Shown piece by piece: positions 26,521 through 34,868 of a stretch of DNA of 64,000 nucleotides. The notes beneath the pieces were generated by a model. That model ran no database searches, was not told the DNA's origin, and saw only the letters and a list, made by a program, of their open reading frames with translations. Every line of letters starts with the position of its first letter. Position 1 is the first letter of the stretch. This DNA is from Gemmata palustris (lineage in GTDB: Bacteria > Planctomycetota > Planctomycetia > Gemmatales > Gemmataceae): positions 7,269,299 to 7,333,298 of the forward strand of contig NZ_JAGKQQ010000001.1 in NCBI RefSeq assembly GCF_017939745.1, given 5' to 3'. The position numbers and the translations under genes were made by a program.

Positions 26521-26730
26521 GCCTCTCCCCAATCCCTCCCCGAAAGCCGAAGACATGATGCCGTCTTCGGCTTTCGGTTTTGCTCGCCTTCCCTTCAGGG
26601 AGGGGGCTGGGGGGTAGGTTCTGCGGACAACCCCTCCCCAACCCCTCCCCTAAACGGAGAGGGGCTTAAAACCGCCTTTGGGTCTGCTCCCCCTTCCTTT
26701 TTAGGGAAGGGGGTTGGGGGGTTAGGTTCT
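26521..26730. repeat. C/T-rich imperfect palindromic repeat, two copies in tandem
   Basis: Two related units fill this gap: about 26521-26622 and 26629-26730. The second opens AACCCCTCCCCAACCCCT and closes GGGTTAGGTTCT, with internal hairpins around GGAGAGGGGCTTAAA and CCCCCTTCC...GGAAGGGGG. It is 102 bp long and closely matches the 102-bp segment inside the alcohol dehydrogenase gene at 55155-55256. The first unit shares both ends but has a different middle hairpin (GAAAGCCGAAGAC...GTCTTCGGCTTTC). It behaves like a mobile REP/MITE family. Confidence 0.85.
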
Positions 26731-26802
26731 TCTCTTTGCATCTCGCGCGGCGGCCGAATACCATCATCCTTCCGGCTCCCTTAAGTCAGAAGGACGACTC
26801 TC

Positions 26803-29800
26803 ATGCCGCGTCTCTCCCCCGCGTTTGCCTTCACGTTACTCGTATCCCTCGGCGGCCTGTCCCCTCCCGCACACCTCTACGCTCAGAAAGAGTTCGGGTT
26901 CGATAACCAGAAGGGTTCGGGGCAGCCGTACCTCAAGCCGGACGAAACGGTCGCGAAGATCAAAGTGCCCGACGAGTTCGAGGTGAAGCTGTTCGCGGGC
27001 GAGCCGCAGGTGGTGAACCCGGTCGCGTTCACGGTGGACGAGAAGGGGCGGATCTGGGTCGTGGAGTGCTTCGAGTACCCGAAGCGCACGCCGAAGGGCA
27101 AAGCCCCGCGCGACCGCATCGTGATCCTCGAAGACACGGACGGCGACGGCGTGTGCGACAAGCGCACCGTGTTCGCCGAGGGCAAGGACTTCCCAGTTAC
27201 AGAGGAACGAAAGAAGGCCGGGCTGGGCGCGTTCGACCTGTGTACCGGCATCGAGGTCGGACACGGCGGCGTGTTCGTCGGGGCCGCGCCGTACCTGTGG
27301 TTCATCGAGAACAAGGACGACAAGGCCGGGAAGTTCGACGTGCTCCTGAAGGGTTTCGGCAGCCAGGACACGCACGAAACGCTGAACACGTTCCAGTGGG
27401 GGCCGGACGGCTGGCTGTACGGGCTGCACGGCATCTTCACGAACTCCGCGGTGAAGCCGGGCGACCAGCTCGACGGCCCGGAGGCCCGCATTAACGGCGG
27501 CATCTGGCGCTACCACCCGAAGCTGAAGAAGTTCGAGATCTTCGCGGAGGGCACATCGAACCCCTGGGGCATGGACTGGCGCAACACGGACGGGCAGTTC
27601 ATCCTCGCGTGCTGCGTGATCCCGCACCTGTACCACATCGTTCCCGGCGGCGTCTACAAGCGCCAAGCGGGAGCGAGCTTCAACCCGCACGTGTACGGCT
27701 ACCTCAACGAGATCAGTGACCACACGTTCCACAAGGAATCGGGCTGGGCGCACGCGGGCCTCATCTCGCTCGACGTACCGCACATGCCGAAGCGGTTCCA
27801 GAACAGCGTGATCTTCGGCAGCATCCACGGGTGCAGCATCAAGCAGAACGTCCTGAAGCCCAACGGCAGCACGTACACCGCGAGCCGCGGGGACGACTTC
27901 CTGGTGAGCGGCGACAAGAACTTCCGGCCGATCAACATGAAGTGGGGGCCGAACGGCGACATCTACCTCATCGACTGGCACGACCAGAACCCGTGCCACC
28001 AAACGAACCCCGACGACTGGGACTACGAACGCGGCCGCGTCTACCGCATCCAACTGAAGGGCACGAAGACGAAGAAGGCGGAGGATCTGAGCAAGAAGAC
28101 GGTGGTAGAGTTGGCTGCTCTCGCGTGTGATTCTAATCCTTACCTCTATCGTACTGCGCTGCGATTACTTCGTGAGTCGCAAGCAGACAAACAAGAGGTA
28201 ATAAGATCGGAACACTACAGTGTTGAAAAAGCGGGCTCATCCTTACGCTTCATGTGGATGGTTCTCGCTGTTGAAGCATTTACCAAAGAAAGTGTCGAAG
28301 GATTTAAGACAGATGAGGAGCACTTGAAGCGAATCGCGGTTCGAGCCGAACACTTGGTTCGTGCCACCTGGGAGTCAGGTTTCGCGACCGACGACACCAT
28401 TAAGGTATTCGCCCAATTGACCGAGTTCGTATCGCCAAATGTTCGTCGCGAACTTGCCTCGGCCGCGATTCGCCTATCCGAAAAGCACGACGTGACCCCA
28501 CTCCTTCGCGCGCTGATGGCTCGCAAGGAGGACGCGAAAGACCCGGTCATTCCGCAATTGGTGTGGCTCGCATACGAGCGGGTCATCGCGAAGAAGGAGG
28601 GGGCCAGCACGCCCGCGGAGAAGGAACTGGTGTGGCTCGCGGAAGAGGCGCCGAAGAACGAGTTCGTGCGTGACCAGATCGTGCCGAAGGTGATGCGCCG
28701 GCTCGTCGCCACGGGGCAGCCGAGCGACCTGCGGTTGTGCGTCGAGTTCGTCACGAAGCTGAAGGACGCGGACGCCCGCGCCAAAGCGCTCGAAGGGCTG
28801 GCGCTCGCGCTCGATAAACAATCTGTGAACGCGCCCGAGGGGTGGGCTGCGCTGCAAGCGGAGATCGCGAAAGAAAACAACGCCAAGCACGTCGCGCTGG
28901 CGAACAAGCTCGCGGTGGTCTTCCGCGACCCGGCCGCGCTCAAGCGAGCGGTCGAGATCGTGGCGAATACCGGGCTCGCCGCCGACGTGCGGGCCGAAGC
29001 TGCGCGGCAACTCGGGTCGATCCGGGCGCCGGAAACCGTTGCGCTGTTGCTGAACCTCGTCCGCAAAGACACGTCCGACACGGTGCGCAGCGAAGCTGCT
29101 CGCGCGCTGGCCGGGTTCGATGTCCCGAAGCTCGGGGGCGATCTGCTCGCCGGCTGGAAGGATTACCCGAAGGCCGTGCGCCCGGACGTCATCAACACGC
29201 TCGCGACCCGCAAGGAGTGGGCACGCGCGCTGCTGGGCGCAATGGCCGACAAGAAGATCGATCGCGCGGAAGTGACCGATAACACCATTCTCCGCATTCA
29301 GGCGTTCAACGACAAAGACCTGAACGCGCTCATCGAAAAGGCGTGGGGCCGCACGCGGACGACGCCCGCCGACCTCGCGAAGCTCATCGACAAGACGCGC
29401 GAATCGCTGTACGAGGCCCCAGCGTCGTTCGATCGCGGGCGCAAGGTGTTCGAGAATACCTGCGGGAAGTGCCACAAGTTCGAGGGTAAAGGGGCCGAAG
29501 TCGGCCCGCCGCTCGATGGCGCCGGGCGCGACATCGAGTACATCCTCGGTAACGTGCTCGACCCGAACCGCGTGATCGGCGCGCCGTACTTCCTCCGCAC
29601 GGCCCGGCTAACCGACGACACCGTGTTCTCGGGCCTCCTGGCCGAAGAAGACGACAAGACCATTACGCTGAAACTCGAAAACGCGGTGCTGAAGAAGATC
29701 AAGAAGGAGGATCTCGCCGAACCGGTCCGCGTGGCCGAGAAGTCGCTCATGCCCGAGGGCCTGGGCTACAACATGACGCCTCAAGACTTCCGCGACCTCG

Positions 29801-30195
29801 TGCGGTACCTGATGGCGAACCCGTTCGTCACCGACGTCACGGTGAACGGCACGAAGCACGCGGTCGGCGCGCCGGGCCGGGTGGTGCTCCCCGATACGAA
29901 GGGCGCGCCCGCGGTGGTCGAGGCCGAAGTGACCGCGTCGAGCGAACTGAAGACGCGGGTGCTGATCGGCTCGACGGCCGATTACGAAGTGCGGCTCGAC
30001 GGGAAGGTAATCGGCACCGGTCGGGGGGCGGGTAAGGAGACGCGCCCGGACCGCGACGCCTTCGACGTGACGGTCCCCACGGGCAAGCACACGCTCGCGG
30101 TGGTGGTGAAGGGCGGGGGACCGAACGCGGTCTACGCGCGCTTCCTCGACCCCGACCGCAAGTTGAAGTACCTGGACGCGGGCGAGAGGAAGTAA
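26803..30195 (+). CDS. PVC-type heme-binding protein (beta-propeller, HEAT repeats, cytochrome c)
   Basis: The 1,130-residue exported protein has a signal peptide (FTLLVSLGGLSPPAHLYAQ). The N-terminal ~430 residues form a glucose/sorbosone-dehydrogenase-like propeller (VNPVAFTVDEKGRIWVVECFEYP, WGPDGWLYGLHGIFTNS). HEAT-like repeats follow (~440-800). A c-type heme site CGKCHKFEG lies near residue 887, and a beta-sandwich (PA14-like) ends the protein. This architecture is abundant in Planctomycetes and is thought to oxidise sugars or alcohols in the periplasm; the substrate is unknown. A block of ~370 bp (28,108-28,480) uses A/T-rich codons quite unlike the rest, a mosaic sign. Confidence 0.93.
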   Translation: MPRLSPAFAFTLLVSLGGLSPPAHLYAQKEFGFDNQKGSGQPYLKPDETVAKIKVPDEFEVKLFAGEPQVVNPVAFTVDEKGRIWVVECFEYPKRTPKGKAPRDRIVILEDTDGDGVCDKRTVFAEGKDFPVTEERKKAGLGAFDLCTGIEVGHGGVFVGAAPYLWFIENKDDKAGKFDVLLKGFGSQDTHETLNTFQWGPDGWLYGLHGIFTNSAVKPGDQLDGPEARINGGIWRYHPKLKKFEIFAEGTSNPWGMDWRNTDGQFILACCVIPHLYHIVPGGVYKRQAGASFNPHVYGYLNEISDHTFHKESGWAHAGLISLDVPHMPKRFQNSVIFGSIHGCSIKQNVLKPNGSTYTASRGDDFLVSGDKNFRPINMKWGPNGDIYLIDWHDQNPCHQTNPDDWDYERGRVYRIQLKGTKTKKAEDLSKKTVVELAALACDSNPYLYRTALRLLRESQADKQEVIRSEHYSVEKAGSSLRFMWMVLAVEAFTKESVEGFKTDEEHLKRIAVRAEHLVRATWESGFATDDTIKVFAQLTEFVSPNVRRELASAAIRLSEKHDVTPLLRALMARKEDAKDPVIPQLVWLAYERVIAKKEGASTPAEKELVWLAEEAPKNEFVRDQIVPKVMRRLVATGQPSDLRLCVEFVTKLKDADARAKALEGLALALDKQSVNAPEGWAALQAEIAKENNAKHVALANKLAVVFRDPAALKRAVEIVANTGLAADVRAEAARQLGSIRAPETVALLLNLVRKDTSDTVRSEAARALAGFDVPKLGGDLLAGWKDYPKAVRPDVINTLATRKEWARALLGAMADKKIDRAEVTDNTILRIQAFNDKDLNALIEKAWGRTRTTPADLAKLIDKTRESLYEAPASFDRGRKVFENTCGKCHKFEGKGAEVGPPLDGAGRDIEYILGNVLDPNRVIGAPYFLRTARLTDDTVFSGLLAEEDDKTITLKLENAVLKKIKKEDLAEPVRVAEKSLMPEGLGYNMTPQDFRDLVRYLMANPFVTDVTVNGTKHAVGAPGRVVLPDTKGAPAVVEAEVTASSELKTRVLIGSTADYEVRLDGKVIGTGRGAGKETRPDRDAFDVTVPTGKHTLAVVVKGGGPNAVYARFLDPDRKLKYLDAGERK

Positions 30196-30208
30196 CCCGC
30201 CCGCATTG

Positions 30209-30234
30209 AGCCGGCCGGTGTGAACCGGCCGGCT
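30209..30234. terminator. Bidirectional hairpin between convergent genes
   Basis: AGCCGGCCGGT (30209-30219) and ACCGGCCGGCT (30224-30234) form an 11-bp perfect stem with a 4-nt loop. It separates the heme protein (+) from the PfkB kinase (-), and its right arm overlaps the kinase stop codon. Confidence 0.7.
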
Positions 30235-31273
30235 ACTTGTTCACTTCGTTCCACCTCTTGCGCACGAGATCCGGAGGGGCGGTGCCGGTCACGCCGATCT
30301 GCTGAATGGTGATCGATGCCACCAGGTTCCCGAACGCCGCGGCCTGTGCGTGCGTCAACCCACTGACCATCGCCGACGCGATTCCCGCGGAGCAACTGTC
30401 CCCGGCCCCGCAGATGTCGATTGGACCGGACACGGGGTAAGTGGGCACCACGGTCGCCCCACTGCCTTCGGTGGTTCCCTCTCTTTTCCACGGCGTCGGC
30501 AAGAAGATGTCTTTCTCACCACGAGTGAGAAACACGTGGCGCCCGGTGGCGTGCGCCAGCGCGAGCGCCTTGTCTTGCGCCTCGCGTTCCTCATCCCACG
30601 GGCACCAATCGACCGCCTCGCAGATTTCCCGCTCGTTCGGCTTGGCGCACACGTTGCGGAACAGCCCGATCTGCTCGCGGCTGTCGGCCAGCACGAACTT
30701 CGCGGGATCGCGTTCGGCGAGTTGCGCCAAATGGTCGCGCACTTTTCGTGTAACGACCCCGCAGTCTTCTTCGCTCACCTGATCGAGCACGAGCAGTGCG
30801 TCCAACCGGGGCCACGCCTCGTCCAGTAGCGCGATGACGCGGTCCTGAATGTCTTCCGGCGTCGGCGTGCGGTTCTTGATGTCGAGCCGGTTGAGTTCCT
30901 CCTTGCCCAACATCGGCTTCGTGTACGTCGGCGTGCGCCGCGTCGCGGACAGGAAGATCCCGCCCTGTTCGACCGCGGGCATTTTGCCCAGTGCTTGGCG
31001 GAGTTCGTACCCCTCGCCGTCGTCGCCGATGCACGCGATGGGGTAAATGTGCCCCACCCCGAGGGCCGCGAGGTTGTTGATGACCGTGCCCGCGGCGCCC
31101 GGATAGCTCCGCACGCCAACGACCTGGTACGCGGTTAATCCCGTTTCCACCGATGGTTCGTTGAGTGCGGGGTCGATATCCAGGTACCGATCGAGGAACA
31201 GGTCGCCCAGCACACCGACGGTGCGCCCGGGGATCGTGGTCAAAATGTGGTCAACGAGTTGAGCAGTGAGCAT
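30233..31273 (-). CDS. PfkB-family carbohydrate kinase (RfaE1-like)
   Basis: The 346-residue kinase shows VGVLGDLFLDRYLDI at the start, a PGAAGTVINNLAALG segment equivalent to the PGGAGNVA motif of HldE/RfaE kinases, and the ATP/catalytic motif DICGAGDSCSAGIASA (~295) with the base Asp in GAGD. It resembles the kinase half of ADP-heptose synthesis proteins, without the nucleotidyltransferase half. The sugar substrate is inferred as a sugar phosphate; specificity is unknown. Confidence 0.87.
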   Translation of the reverse strand: MLTAQLVDHILTTIPGRTVGVLGDLFLDRYLDIDPALNEPSVETGLTAYQVVGVRSYPGAAGTVINNLAALGVGHIYPIACIGDDGEGYELRQALGKMPAVEQGGIFLSATRRTPTYTKPMLGKEELNRLDIKNRTPTPEDIQDRVIALLDEAWPRLDALLVLDQVSEEDCGVVTRKVRDHLAQLAERDPAKFVLADSREQIGLFRNVCAKPNEREICEAVDWCPWDEEREAQDKALALAHATGRHVFLTRGEKDIFLPTPWKREGTTEGSGATVVPTYPVSGPIDICGAGDSCSAGIASAMVSGLTHAQAAAFGNLVASITIQQIGVTGTAPPDLVRKRWNEVNK

Positions 31274-31503
31274 GAGTGCGCTCGACTTCGTGGCGGGTTC
31301 GGAGGCGTACCAGAACGATTTCTTGTTGCTTTTTCAACGTATCGCCAGTATTCCGCGCCGAACACTAAATCTGTGCCGTTTGTTCACGAAGAAGGACAGG
31401 CGGCATTCGTTGTGCTGCGACTTCGACCGATTGCGCTTGTCCGCAGCGGTTCTACCGACCTAAAATTGTCGTGTTGTTTCTTGGTTCCGGTTTGAAAGGG
31501 CTC

Positions 31504-31851
31504 ATGCTCCGACTCGGTGCGATCTTCCGAACCTTCATGCTTCTTGCGTGCCTGGTGCCGTTCACCAGTTCGCAACAAGCCGCGGGGGCGCTCGCACCGA
31601 TTTTGCCCATTGTGCCCGCGGGCGACGACGCTCCCGTTGTCCCGGTGAGGGAAGAAGACGACGAACGAGAGACCGACGGTAAGGAGCGCGTCTCGTCCCA
31701 GTCCCGGCACCACCCGCCGCTCCGAGAACTGATCGCCCGCCTCGCCCCGGCACACACTTCCAACCGTCCCCATAGTGCGCGCGTCTGCGCCGTCCCGCCC
31801 GTCCCCGAAGACCCGTTCCGTAACGGTCTCGGCACCCCCTATCGCTGTTAA
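31504..31851 (+). CDS. Short exported hypothetical protein
   Basis: From ATG 31504 the product is 115 residues with a plausible signal peptide (MLRLGAIFRTFMLLACLVPFTSS). The mature part is Pro/Asp/Glu/Arg-rich and disordered (VVPVREEDDERETDGKE). An upstream frame to 31471 adds eleven residues. Codon use is GC-rich and consistent, which supports coding, but nothing identifies a function. Confidence 0.5.
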   Translation: MLRLGAIFRTFMLLACLVPFTSSQQAAGALAPILPIVPAGDDAPVVPVREEDDERETDGKERVSSQSRHHPPLRELIARLAPAHTSNRPHSARVCAVPPVPEDPFRNGLGTPYRC

Positions 31852-31973
31852 CCCCCGTCCGTCTACCGGTGCGTTTTCGCGCCCCTAATCAACGACCGGT
31901 TTTTACGGCCGCGGTGCGCTGTCGCGCTCGCGCCCGTCCCCACACCAGTTCACCGATTCGGGAGACGGTACTC

Positions 31974-32660
31974 TTGGAAAAGCTCATCAGCGGTATTCAC
32001 AAGTTCCAGTCCGACGTGTTCGCGCCCAATTGCGCGTTCTTCCGCAAGCTCGCGGACGGGCAGTCCCCGCAAGCCCTGTTCATCACCTGCTCCGATTCGC
32101 GGATGGTGCCGGACATGATTTGCCAGACCGACCCCGGCGAACTGTTCGTGCTCCGCAACGCGGGCAACATCGTCCCGCCGTACTCGCCCGGCTCGCCCAG
32201 CGGCGAGGCCGCGACGATCGAGTACGCGCTCCGGGGCCTGAACATCCGGCACATCATCGTCTGCGGGCACACGCGGTGCGGCGCGATGCAGGCCGTGCTC
32301 CAGCCGGAATGCACGGCGAACATGCCCCGCGTGAAGCAGTGGCTCGACCACGCCCAGGCGAGCGCGGAAATCGTCTGCACCTGCTACTCGCACCTGACGG
32401 GCGAGGCGCGGGCGAAGGTGCTCGTTCAGGAGAACGTGTTAACGCAACTGGAGCACCTGCGGACGCACCCCGCCGTTGCCACCGCCCTCGCCTCGGGCGA
32501 ACTGAAGTTGCACGCCTGGGTGTACAAGATGGAGACCGGTGAAGTGTTCGCTTACGACCCGGAGAGCGGACAGTTCGCGAACCTCGGAGCGGAGGCGATC
32601 CCGGCGCACCCGCTGATCCGGCGCGGGCCGATGAATTCGGCCGTCCACGCGGGCGTGTGA
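31974..32660 (+). CDS. Beta-carbonic anhydrase
   Basis: The TTG at 31974 is preferred because GGGAG lies ~9 nt upstream and the following EKLISGIHKFQSDVF matches family starts; an open frame extends to 31869. The 228-residue enzyme has the zinc site CSDSR (Cys plus Asp/Arg dyad, ~residue 42) and CGHTRCGAM (His and Cys, ~100). It interconverts CO2 and bicarbonate in the cytosol. A SulP transporter starts 45 nt after its stop, so the pair probably handles bicarbonate uptake or release. Confidence 0.93.
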   Translation: MEKLISGIHKFQSDVFAPNCAFFRKLADGQSPQALFITCSDSRMVPDMICQTDPGELFVLRNAGNIVPPYSPGSPSGEAATIEYALRGLNIRHIIVCGHTRCGAMQAVLQPECTANMPRVKQWLDHAQASAEIVCTCYSHLTGEARAKVLVQENVLTQLEHLRTHPAVATALASGELKLHAWVYKMETGEVFAYDPESGQFANLGAEAIPAHPLIRRGPMNSAVHAGV

Positions 32661-32705
32661 CCCGTTCGGTCCGCACCTCCTCTTCGCTCCGGGGGCTCCG
32701 ATTTC

Positions 32706-34394
32706 ATGGTCAGGGAAGAACCTAAACTGCCGACCGAACCGGGCCGCACGAGCGGCTCGGTCGTGGCCGATTTCCTCGCGTCGCTCGTCGTGTTCATGGT
32801 GGCGCTGCCGCTGTGTATCGGGATCGCGCAGGCGTGCGGGCTGCCCCCGGAAGCGGGGATCATTACCGGGGTGGTCGGCGGCCTGATCGTCGGGTTCCTG
32901 GCCGGGAGCCCGCTCCAGGTCTCCGGGCCGGCGGCCGGGCTGATCGTCCTCGTCATCCAGTTTTTGGACGACGCGAAGGCACACGTCCCGGACACGAGCC
33001 CCGTTGTTCTCCTGGGGCTGGCGATCGTCATCGCCGGGGCGATTCAGATCACCGCGGGCGCGTTCCGCGTCGGCCAGTGGTTCCGCGCGGTCTCGCCGGC
33101 GGTGGTCGAGGGGATGCTCGCCGGGATCGGTATCACCATCATCGCGAAGCAGTTCCACGAGATGGTGGACGACACCGCGCCCAAGAAGGTGCTGGACGGC
33201 CTGCTCACGATCCCGCAAGCGGTCTGGAAGGCGTTCGACCCGCCCACCGGCGCGAGCGCGAACCACACCGAGGCCGCGGTCATCGGGCTGCTCGCGGTCC
33301 TCGTTCTCGCGCTCTGGAAGCCGGTCGCGCCGAAGCGCCTGAAGATCGTACCCGCCGCGGTCGTCGCGGTGCTGGCCGCGGTTCTGGTGAACGAGTTCGG
33401 GCGCCCGGTCTTCGAGGGGCTGGGGGTACAAATCGGCCCGGCGGTGGACAGTCACGGCGGGATCGGCGTCGAGCGGGTGCAGATCTCGGCGAGCCTCGCG
33501 GACTCGATCAAGCCGCTCGGGTGGCCCGGCTGGGAGATTCTCACGCTGGCCCTGGTGTGGAAGGCCGCGCTCACGTTCGCGCTCATCGCGAGCGCGGAAA
33601 CGCTCTTGTGTGCGGTGGCGGTGGACACCAAGCACAACGGCCCGCGCACGAACTTCGACCGCGAACTGATGGCACAGGGCGTCGGCAACACGATCTGCGG
33701 GTTCGTCGGGGCGCTGCCCATGACGGGCGTGATCGTGCGCAGCGCCGCGAACGTGGAGGCCGGGGCGAAATCGCGCCTCTCGGCGATCCTTCACGGCCTC
33801 TGGTTGCTCCTGTTCGTTTCGCTCCTACCGGGGCTGCTCTCGCGCATCCCGGCCGCGGCGCTCGCGGCGATCCTGGTCTACACCGGGTGGAAACTCCTCA
33901 ATTTGCCGGGCCTGTGGGCGCTGTGGAAGGAGAGCAAGAGCGAGGCGCTGATCTTCGTGGTGACCGCCGGGACCATCGTCGGGGCCGATTTGCTCGCCGG
34001 TGTGGTTCTGGGCGTGGTTCTGTCCGCGCTCAAGCTCCTCGTCCGGTTCTCGCACCTCAAAGTGATCCGCGTGGACGAAGCCGAGCACAAGCTCGTTCAC
34101 TTGTACCTGGAAGGGGCGGCCACGTTCCTCCGCTTACCCGTGCTGGCCGAGGCATTTGAAGGCGTCCCAAAGGGGCTGAAACTGCACGTCCACCTCGACC
34201 GGCTCCAGTTCGTCGACCACGCGATCTTGCACCTGATCCTGACGTTCCAGAAACAGTACGAGGCGACCGGGGGCCAGATGCTCATCGACTGGGACTGGCT
34301 CCACGCGCGGTTCCACGACACCCGTCCCGACAGCCACAGTGACGGGGCGCCCAAGAAAGAGACGGTTCGCGAGAAGGCCGGGGCCGCGTTGTAG
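32706..34394 (+). CDS. SulP (SLC26) family anion transporter with STAS domain
   Basis: The 562-residue membrane protein has 10-12 hydrophobic helices (VADFLASLVVFMVALPLCIG, GVVGGLIVGFLAGSP, and so on) with the SulP signature region SGPAAGLIVLVIQF (~residue 77). A C-terminal STAS-like domain (~465-545: HLYLEGAATFLRLPVL, LQFVDHAILHLILTF) follows. Next to a beta-carbonic anhydrase it is most likely a bicarbonate transporter of the BicA type; sulfate remains possible. Both genes read as one transcript. Confidence 0.9.
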   Translation: MVREEPKLPTEPGRTSGSVVADFLASLVVFMVALPLCIGIAQACGLPPEAGIITGVVGGLIVGFLAGSPLQVSGPAAGLIVLVIQFLDDAKAHVPDTSPVVLLGLAIVIAGAIQITAGAFRVGQWFRAVSPAVVEGMLAGIGITIIAKQFHEMVDDTAPKKVLDGLLTIPQAVWKAFDPPTGASANHTEAAVIGLLAVLVLALWKPVAPKRLKIVPAAVVAVLAAVLVNEFGRPVFEGLGVQIGPAVDSHGGIGVERVQISASLADSIKPLGWPGWEILTLALVWKAALTFALIASAETLLCAVAVDTKHNGPRTNFDRELMAQGVGNTICGFVGALPMTGVIVRSAANVEAGAKSRLSAILHGLWLLLFVSLLPGLLSRIPAAALAAILVYTGWKLLNLPGLWALWKESKSEALIFVVTAGTIVGADLLAGVVLGVVLSALKLLVRFSHLKVIRVDEAEHKLVHLYLEGAATFLRLPVLAEAFEGVPKGLKLHVHLDRLQFVDHAILHLILTFQKQYEATGGQMLIDWDWLHARFHDTRPDSHSDGAPKKETVREKAGAAL

Positions 34395-34413
34395 TGCGTT
34401 TGGGAGTGTGGAG

Positions 34414-34636
34414 TGTAGTCCGCTCGCTCCGCGAGCGGTTGACTCCCAGATGTTCGTGTCAGTCCACACGCTCTTGGAACCGAACTTCAGGTGCCTCTCC
34501 CGCACCGTGGCCGGGCTCCTATGTGAAATTGCTGCCGAAAGTTTGGCCACGAAAGCAAAAGCCGAACGCGCGCGATTGATACCCCAATGTATTGGCGATC
34601 GAACCCCGCTCGCGGAGCGAGCGGACGACACTACAA
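34414..34636. repeat. Inverted repeat with GTCCGCTCGCTCC...arms (family A, copy 1)
   Basis: The left arm at 34414-34438 (TGTAGTCCGCTCGCTCCGCG...) and right arm at about 34606-34636 (CCGCTCGCGGAGCGAGCGGA...) are inverted with small gaps. The 20-nt core CCGCTCGCTCCGCGAGCGG is itself self-complementary. The same core forms the repeat at 37258-37367. It sits in a ~470-bp gap before the XPB gene that otherwise holds no gene I can support. Confidence 0.75.
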
Positions 34637-34868
34637 GGCACCCTTACTTCGTGACTGTTGCTTGAGTCGTAAGTTGAAATAGAATTGCATGTTACAGTAA
34701 ATTCGAGGCTGCCGACTGCGTACCGCAGCGTGGGGCCATCACGCGCCCTCTTTCCACACGTCCGCCGCGACCACAGAATTCTTCGCCTTGTCGTTGCGTC
34801 GCGCGCGCCGTTAGTATGGGATGTTCGCTCCTGACGGAGTTCAGGGGCACCAAAACCCGACGGTGATC

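Noticed and set aside
26836-28053. 405-codon minus-strand frame
   Set aside because: Shadow of the PVC heme-protein gene; Val/Arg/His-rich composition typical of antisense reading of GC-rich DNA.
32439-33794. 451-codon minus-strand frame
   Set aside because: Antisense to the carbonic anhydrase and SulP genes; extreme Arg/Asp content and no domain.
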